Shown: positions 57,995-64,000 of the stretch, piece by piece
Layout: every line of letters begins with the position of its first letter
Numbering within the stretch: position 1 is the stretch's first letter
Assembly (NCBI GenBank): GCA_006176705.1
Contig: QRFJ01002318.1
Span: 34,462 to 98,461, forward strand
From: Cocos nucifera
Lineage: Eukaryota; Streptophyta; Magnoliopsida; Arecales; Arecaceae
DNA length: 64,000 nt
Direction of reading: 5' to 3'
The notes under the pieces: model-generated
Seen by the model: only the letters and a program-made list of their open reading frames with translations
The model's database searches: none
Told to the model about the DNA's origin: nothing
Program-made: the position numbers and the translations under genes

Positions 57995-58984
57995 TCATTT
58001 TTTTCTAAATATTATATAATTTTAAAATTTAATGCTGCTATTTTTATCATTTATTATCTAAATAATTATCATTAGAGTGTCGTCACAAAAGATCTCCTTG
58101 ATCCGATGGGTCTAACTTCATCGATCAGAAAAATTTGATTTCGACGATCACGAACAGGGATGCGATGACCTGATAGATGAAGATTTTTAATGATCAAAAT
58201 TTGCAATGATAATCTGATGATAGTGATTTGTAGCATACTATCAAAATTTTACTTCAATCGGATATCGTATCTCATGATCCAATTTAGTACGGAATGATTT
58301 CGGTCGTTAAATTAGAAACAAGCGATCAAAAGGTTAAATGACGTTCGATTATGAGATAATTTTTTAGTTAAATGATCTTTGTTATAATTTTAAATATTTT
58401 ATACGATAATGATAGTAAAATTTTAAATTATTTTCATATAGAATTATTCAGGTTAAAGCTGATATTTGCAAAAGCTATGAGCATAACAAACCAATGAAGT
58501 TTCAGAATGATTATCTGAGGAGACGTATAGTTTTAGATTATTTTTCATCTCACGAGTTGAATTTTATAATCACCACCATAAAAAAATGATTAAAGTAGTA
58601 GCCAAGTTCATTATATAAAAAAAATTACTCATAATCGGCATACCGTTTGATCCTTTGATCACTCGTTTATTATTTAACGGCCGAAACTAATCTATACTAA
58701 ATTGACCAAGATAATGATATCCGATTGAAGTAAATTTTTGATAGTATGCTACAAACATCACCAAGATCATCGTTGCAGATTTTTAGATCCATCAGAGGTC
58801 TCTATCTATCAAATCATCACATCGTCATTCGTGGTCATCGAAATCGAATTTTTTTGATCGATGAAGCTAGGGCCATCGAATTGAGGCGATCTTTTGCGAT
58901 GACATTCTAATGATAATTATTTAAATAATAAATAGTAAAGATGGATATTAAATTTTAAAATTATATAATATTTAAATATATATA
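57995..58984. repeat. Foldback family copy D, inside CACTA subterminal repeats
   Basis: Left arm from CTAAATATTATATAATTTTA, right arm to AAAATTATATAATATTTAAA. Landmarks are GATCAAAAGGTTAAATGACG, its inverse TTTGATCCTTTGATCACTCG, and the two CAAAATTTTACTTCAATCGG-type segments. The loop (about 58440-58520) has diverged from the other copies. CACTA-specific repeats lie on both sides, so this copy is certainly nested in the transposon. Confidence 0.85.
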
Positions 58985-59271
58985 TATATATAACAGCAGT
59001 TATAAAACCGCCGCCATAAATCAACTTATAGCAGCGATTCATAATAACCACTACTATAGGTCTGACTTATGGCAGTAGTTACAATGAACCACTGCTATAG
59101 GTCGACCTATAGCAGCAGTTTTTAAGAACTTCTGCTGCTATAGGTTCGACTTACGGCAGCGATTTTCGATAACCGCTGTCATATGTCGGATCTATGGTAA
59201 CCACTGCCATAGATCCGACCTATGGCAGTAGTTATCGAAAACTGCTGCCATAGGCCATTTTTGTAGTAGTG
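58985..59271. repeat. Right subterminal and terminal repeats, outer part
   Basis: GGCAGCGGTTATCGATAACC-type units ending in the terminal CATTTTTGTAGTAGTG. Confidence 0.85.
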
Positions 59272-60410
59272 CATTTATATATCATAATAATGGACCATTA
59301 TCATAGGCATTATGATTTTTGATAGCCTATGCATTCTAGTATATAAGATTGAGTTAAGTAAAAATTATTGATGTCATGATATATGAAAGGAAGTATGTCA
59401 ATTGAGATGTATAACTGCCATGATTTGTATTAATGATTTTTACTTAATTAAAGTATAAATTTTTTTAAAAAAAATAAATAATTAGATAATTTTTTTAAAA
59501 AATAAGTGCGTACTCGTCAAGTCAATTTCAAAAATTCTGATTTAGAATTATTATTTTAAAAAATTAAAAAAATATATATATTTTTAATTTATTTTTGAAA
59601 TGTTTTGGCAAAACTAAAGAGTTAATTTTAAGTAATAGTATAGGCCAAGTGGAAAAATATTGGATTTGGCTCCTAATATGATCTAATTATTACTCAGTTA
59701 GGTTTAACTCATTGGGTCAAGTCCTGAATCAATTATAGTGAGCCCAATTAATTAAAAAATTCTATTCCTAATAAAATTTAACTTATAATTTCTACTCTAA
59801 TTAGGAATAAGTCTTTTGATGGGATAAGACAAATGCAGGTATAAATAGAAGTAGCCTTATTTCTTTTCTTTAACTCTCAGGAGGGTGGGATGATTTTCAT
59901 TGATTGTCTGCATTAAGATGAAGAATGAGACGAGAGAGAAGATTAGCCATCTGTGAAAGATAGATCGGATGCTCTATGGGCTACGTGATCATCATGTTGG
60001 TGAGACGATGATGCAAGATATATTTTATTTGATTTTGTATGAATATCGAAATATGATTTGGATATAAAAAAAATTAAATTATCTAATACACTTAATAATC
60101 TCTTAAGCACACTTGCAACAGTTTTACTTTGGGTCTTGTTTCAGCGCGTATGGCTCCTACAAGGCTCCACACTGGATTAAGTATCCCAGCCCCATATTAT
60201 CAATTTTTTTTCGCCAAACATACTTGCAACAGGTCAGCCTAAGGTTACTAGGATTTGAATTAGCTCACAGTGATCTCCATGACCCTTAGACAGCAAGTTG
60301 CTATATACCTAATAAAGTGATAAAGAAGACACCATGTAATCTGAATAAAATGGAATGCAAATTAAATTGGTCTTGCTCAACAAGGGATTTATATGAGTTT
60401 AGGCCTAATT
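59272..60410. other. Right flank of the CACTA element, probably LTR-like copia remnant
   Basis: Continues the sequence interrupted at 51515. A TATA-like GGTATAAATAGAAGTAGCC near 59839 followed by a CTCTCAGGAGGGTGGGA leader, and AGCACACTTGCAACA near 60110, would fit the U3-R-U5 of the copia whose RNase H ends at 51432. No second LTR copy is in the window to prove it. Confidence 0.35.
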
Positions 60411-60411
60411 A

Positions 60412-60597
60412 ACACTTGTGTATTTAGACCAATAGAGACCTTCGTCTCCATCCATGTACACGTACGGTCCCAATACAAAAACAAAGATAACGGATACGTT
60501 GAACTGATTGTCGCTGCTTGGGGGCAGGTGATGGGGGTTTCTTGGCCATCTGATCCAGATCGGAGCATGGAGCTATGGCGAGGGAAAGGCCGGACAT
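60412..60597 (-). pseudogene. Orphan N-terminal exon of a host gene (MSGLSLAIAP...)
   Basis: A 61-codon-or-shorter minus frame starts MSGLSLAIAPCSDLDQMAKK and is Pro/Lys-rich to about residue 30, then looks random. The start resembles the MSGxSLAVAPR..P N-terminus I recall from a family of plant membrane proteins of unknown function. It has a CT-rich leader (CTTTCTCCGTTCTCTCTCAC) and a promoter with two G-boxes upstream. No following exon with membrane segments was found down to 59272, so it is either truncated by TE insertion or its next exon lies far away. The family assignment is weak. Confidence 0.4.
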
Positions 60598-60868
60598 GGT
60601 TGCTATGGGGGATCTAATTCGAGGGGAGTGAGAGAGAACGGAGAAAGAAGAGATGAATCAGATGATGGGTGGATAAAACCATAACTCGGTGCAAAAAAAA
60701 AAGTTTCTCTCTTCTTTATTTTTCTATTTACAAAGTATGAAGAGAATGACCTCCGTATCTGAGAAAATTACAAGACAGCCAGGATGGATAAGTTGTATAT
60801 GTAGGGTGGAGGCAAGGGGTTTCGTGGGAGATTGGAGATTGTCTTGCATGATTTTGCATGGCTGAATT

Positions 60869-60917
60869 GCCACGTGTTTCGGAAATAGGGGGAGACTGAC
60901 TATTATGAACACGTGGC
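60869..60917 (-). promoter_or_regulatory. Mirrored pair of G-box/ABRE elements
   Basis: GCCACGTGTT (60869-60878) and AACACGTGGC (60908-60917) are exact inverse 10-mers with 39 bp between the CACGTG cores. Such sites bind bZIP (ABF/AREB, HY5) or bHLH factors. They lie about 270-320 bp upstream of the minus-strand start at 60597, a normal promoter distance. Confidence 0.5.
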
Positions 60918-60959
60918 GGGGGAGGGGTGGAGGAGAGGAGAAGGCGGTTGGGTGTGCGG

Positions 60960-61911
60960 CCAGGTCTGCAGATCTTTTTAATATTTTATTTATATAATAA
61001 TTTAATATAAATTTTTATTTAGCATAGTCAGATCATCCTATTCAATTGGAATTCTAGTTATAATTTTCGTTTGTCTGCTATAAGTTCAATCCCATAAATA
61101 TTTTTAATTTTTCACAAGATTAATTTTTTTTTCTTAGTTCTATATTGTGATGAAAGAGGAGAAATTTGGATGGCAATGCCTAACCATTTCAACTATTTAT
61201 TTGTTTCATACCATTGTAGATGATGCTGGAATATCGGTTTAATAAAATGATTAGATTATAATCTAAATTTTTAATCTATTTAATAAATATTGAATTTGGA
61301 TTAATGAATCTTTTATCTATTCTATATCTCATTTGCCCCGTATCTTATCTAATCATGATTAATCAGAAGAGATGGTATACTTTATGTCTGAATTTTTAAA
61401 CCGTAAGCGGTGTAAAAAGAATTATCCTTACCCATCACTAATGTTTGGCGGGTTACCAATGTATAATTGAGCTGCGAAATTAGGAGCCCAAAAAAAACTT
61501 ATCATTGTTTAAGGAGGTCCAACTCTAACAGGATTTTTGTTGCATCTTAAAATTAGTTATGGGTGGTAGCGAGTCACATGTGAATTAGCACCACTAGGTG
61601 AACCATTTTGATGTAGTTTGCTTTTCTCCATTAACATGATATGCTCTGAGTTTCAAAAAAAAAAATACAAAATACTTTGTTGCTCAAGCATGATGCCTAA
61701 ATTTGTTATTGCATTTCACACACACACACATATATATAATACATATCAATTGTTCCATTTAAATTATCTTATAAAGTGGTTTAAGCACTTAACTATATAA
61801 TACACAATAGTTGTTATACTATACATGTATTTATTTTTTTTTAATTTTATATCTTAAAATTTTAAATTAATATCTATTTATATATATTAAAATGAAAGCT
61901 TTTACCATATT
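60960..61911. other. AT-rich intergenic DNA
   Basis: No feature beyond a short CA/TA microsatellite (CACACACACACATATATATA, near 61719). Confidence 0.5.
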
Positions 61912-62510
61912 TCATCGTGTCTCTATTTTTCCACCTGCATTATCCATCACATATTTTTTCCAAGCTTTTTCAATCGCATGAATAACATTAATTACTACCA
62001 TCTCACCGTCTAATGCCAGCCCTTCAAACCTGCAGGTGAGGTAGAGATCGTTGGCGGTGAGATGGGTGTCGGCACAGGCAAGGAGGTCAAGAAGGCGGAT
62101 GCAGGGGCAGGTGATGGAGAGGGCTGCAAAGAGGTTGCTAGCAGCGACACAGGCTTCTATATATGTAGGCATCGAAGGAGGAAATTAAGAAGGGGGCCGG
62201 CGGTAGATTAAAGTGCGGCATCAGAGTCGGAGAGGGTGGATTTGAGGGAGTCAACATCGGAGAGGAGGGAGCGGAGGTCGTCGACGGCGTGGATTAAGTC
62301 CTTGTAGTGAGTCCTATAGACTTCTTCGATCTTGGATTCTTTAGAGCGGGCAAATTGGCGAAGAAAGTGGATGAGGGATTCGGGGTGGCCAGAGGCAAAA
62401 GCCTTATGGACCAAGAGGCACAAGTCCTCGCCATTATAGACTACTGAGTAGAGCTGAATGAGTACCTACTGCTCGGACTGGGGAGTGGAGAGGGAGGAGG
62501 ATGGAAGGAT
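61912..62510 (-). pseudogene. SEC15B: Exocyst subunit SEC15B-like, truncated pseudogene
   Basis: Minus-strand frames carry NGEDLCLLVHKAFASGHPES, FARSKESKIEEVYRTHYKDL and HAVDDLRSLLSDVDSLKSTL (62208-62440). After a frameshift comes YIEACVAASNLFAALS, then RLLDLLACADTHLTANDLYL (61970-62172). This matches the N-terminal coiled-coil part of plant SEC15B, which tethers secretory vesicles to the plasma membrane. Only about 150 of the usual 750-800 residues remain. There is a stop near 62455, a frameshift near 62190 and another near 62040, and the sequence ends in AT-rich DNA. SEC15 genes are largely intronless, so a processed copy cannot be told from a DNA fragment. Confidence 0.75.
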
Positions 62511-62596
62511 TGGTATCAAATAGTTGGTATCTTTTGGAGTGTTTTCTTATCAAAAAGGCAGAGAATTTTAATAGGATTTAATGGAGGAGGGAGGGG

Positions 62597-62598
<2 letters not shown>

Positions 62599-62636
<38 letters not shown>
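62599..62636. repeat. (TC)19 microsatellite
   Basis: About 38 bp of perfect TC repeat just upstream (minus strand) of the SEC15B-like remnant. It may be the remains of its CT-rich leader. Confidence 0.95.
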
Positions 62637-62639
<3 letters not shown>

Positions 62640-64000
62640 GGGGATGGCAGCGGTGTTTCCATAGAAAAAGGGTCAAAGTGGTGTTAGAGGGTATGAAGTG
62701 GCCTGAAGTTTGCTCCTTTTGGTGACACTAAAAAGCTCTTTTATTTTAAGAAGAAATGATAGAGCTTAAAAAAAAGATCCAGGATAGACACATAGGATGT
62801 TGAGTATGGCTCCACCAACTTTGCATTTATCCTATATTATACTAATTAATTTAGTATTTAGTAGAGTAAGTGCAATGCTGCAAAGAGGATTGATTCTATA
62901 CCTAAAGGCTAAAGATAGAAAATAATAAAATTAAAAATTTTGAACCAGTAGCTAAAATATTTTATCCAATCTTTCCTCTCTTATCTCATTCACACATTTG
63001 AATATAAATAAAAATATTTTTTAAAAAAAAGTAAAAAAATCTTCATATTCTTTCTCACACATAAAGTCCACCAAATCTTTTCCATCTCATCTACCATCAA
63101 AAAAAATTATGACGCTTCAAGATGTATATTTACTGAAAAATTTTATCCATTCCATTTATTAGATCCTTCAAATCGATAATGTTTTTAGATATCAAGATTT
63201 TAACTTCAATTTTTACTTATTTGATAAATTTTAAATATTAATTATTTATTTTGCTGTCTTCTTATGATATATAATGAGGATCCTTGCATTATTATGGAAA
63301 AAAAAATTTATCAGTATACGATGGTTGCCATGATCTCTAGCTCGTAATCTTAAGTTAATAATTAATATAGTATCATAATATTATTTCTACATCGAATTTG
63401 ACTTTATAATTTACTTGAACAAGTAAAAATTAAATTAATAATCATAATGCATAATAAAATTTAAGATCAATTTTCTTGCAACTTTTGAGATCAAAATCCA
63501 ACTAATCATATTATGGTATATATTAATTTGCCGAGTTACTAAGAATTTTGACCTCCTATCGTGATCTGCTTTGGGCTTCTTTGCGATATCTCTTAAGATT
63601 GGTAGATGAATTCTCACTCTGAAGAAAAAATTTGGCGAATGTAGGACTCGAGATTTCGGTATAAGGCTAAGGTATCTGCTTGCATGAGCTTGGAGAGGGA
63701 CTTGGGGTTCCTTTGGTCGAGATGATTTGCAGCTTCAAGAATATGCAAAGAAGAAAATATCCCTTTGATGAGTTTTCGGCCTTTTTTTAAAAAAAAAAAT
63801 AAACTAAAAAGATTGGCAGTCCCACGTGCATTTGATCCTCCTTATCGTAGCGAAGAACACATTACATTTCTTTTCATCTGTAATTTACATTCTTTCTTGT
63901 GTTAGAGGTGGATTAATTTGGCCATATTTTCTTGAATAGATATAATAAAATAAAATATAATATAATATATTTTAAAAAATAATTATATTCATGTATCACA
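62640..64000. other. AT-rich intergenic DNA to window end
   Basis: No gene or element could be supported. A moderately GC-richer patch at 63540-63740 has no recognisable frame. Confidence 0.45.

Larger units (their letters stand above)
51516..59271 (-). mobile_element. CACTA (En/Spm) transposon with complete ends, 7756 bp
   Basis: Starts CACTACTACAAAAAATG and ends CATTTTTGTAGTAGTG (terminal inverted repeats), flanked by the 3-bp duplication CAT (51513-51515 and 59272-59274). Inside: subterminal repeats at both ends, a TNP2-type transposase on the minus strand, a G-rich block upstream of it, and foldback copy D within the right-hand subterminal repeats. It inserted about 80 bp downstream of the copia RNase H stop. 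No PF03004-type second gene was seen. Confidence 0.9.

Overview
This window is plant nuclear DNA from a repeat-rich, gene-poor region. The signs are long CT-rich 5' leaders, short introns, very AT-rich intergenic sequence and deeply nested transposable elements (TEs). The Gag and LTR styles look like those I know from palms such as oil palm or date palm. That species guess is inference from memory and untested; monocot is the safer level.

Layout, left to right. 1-8.1 kb: AT-rich sequence with a reverse-strand Helitron-like element (about 1.13-2.80 kb), a hairpin MITE (3.03-3.22 kb), a frameshifted pectin-methylesterase/invertase-inhibitor (PMEI-type) gene (4818-5364), a forward Helitron-like element ending in a hairpin plus CTAG (6036-7373), and a tandem repeat of about 170 bp. 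8.1-12.56 kb: a 5'-truncated Ty3 element with gag, tandem arrays and a 3' LTR, but no pol. 12.57-16.2 kb: a long foldback (inverted-repeat) element set in AT-rich subterminal-type repeats and split by a 1489-bp solo LTR. 16.2-24.7 kb: mostly unexplained DNA holding the one clearly intact protein gene (minus strand, 21906-22649), of a plant-specific family without a known function.

24.76-30.9 kb: a CACTA-like element with a left terminus, dense subterminal repeats, a second foldback copy, a GC-rich block and a spliced PF03004-type (Ptta/En/Spm) gene remnant. 32.0-49.7 kb: a nest. A long Ty1/copia element on the minus strand (LTRs 32177-33667 and 47333-48846, target-site duplication GCTTT) carries gag, protease, integrase, reverse transcriptase and RNase H, plus an extra ORF downstream of pol that resembles the PF20167 domain. 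A gag-only Ty3 element (37399-42675, duplication AATTT) sits inside its reverse transcriptase, and a solo LTR (44922-45716, duplication GATCC) sits between gag and protease. The copia element itself seems to lie in an older LTR.

49.9-51.4 kb: a third foldback copy abutting a copia RNase H remnant. 51516-59271: a complete-ended CACTA transposon (duplication CAT) with a decayed TNP2-type transposase on the minus strand, a G-rich block and a fourth foldback copy inside its right-hand subterminal repeats. 59.3-64 kb: an orphan promoter with an N-terminal exon (two mirrored G-boxes), a truncated SEC15B-like exocyst pseudogene (61912-62510), a CT microsatellite and AT-rich DNA.

The most interesting signals are (1) a Ty3 family that lost pol at the same point in two independent copies, with tandem arrays in its place, (2) four copies of one foldback family that all touch CACTA-type subterminal repeats, and (3) the extra ORF of the copia element. 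No alignment, divergence or database result was computed.
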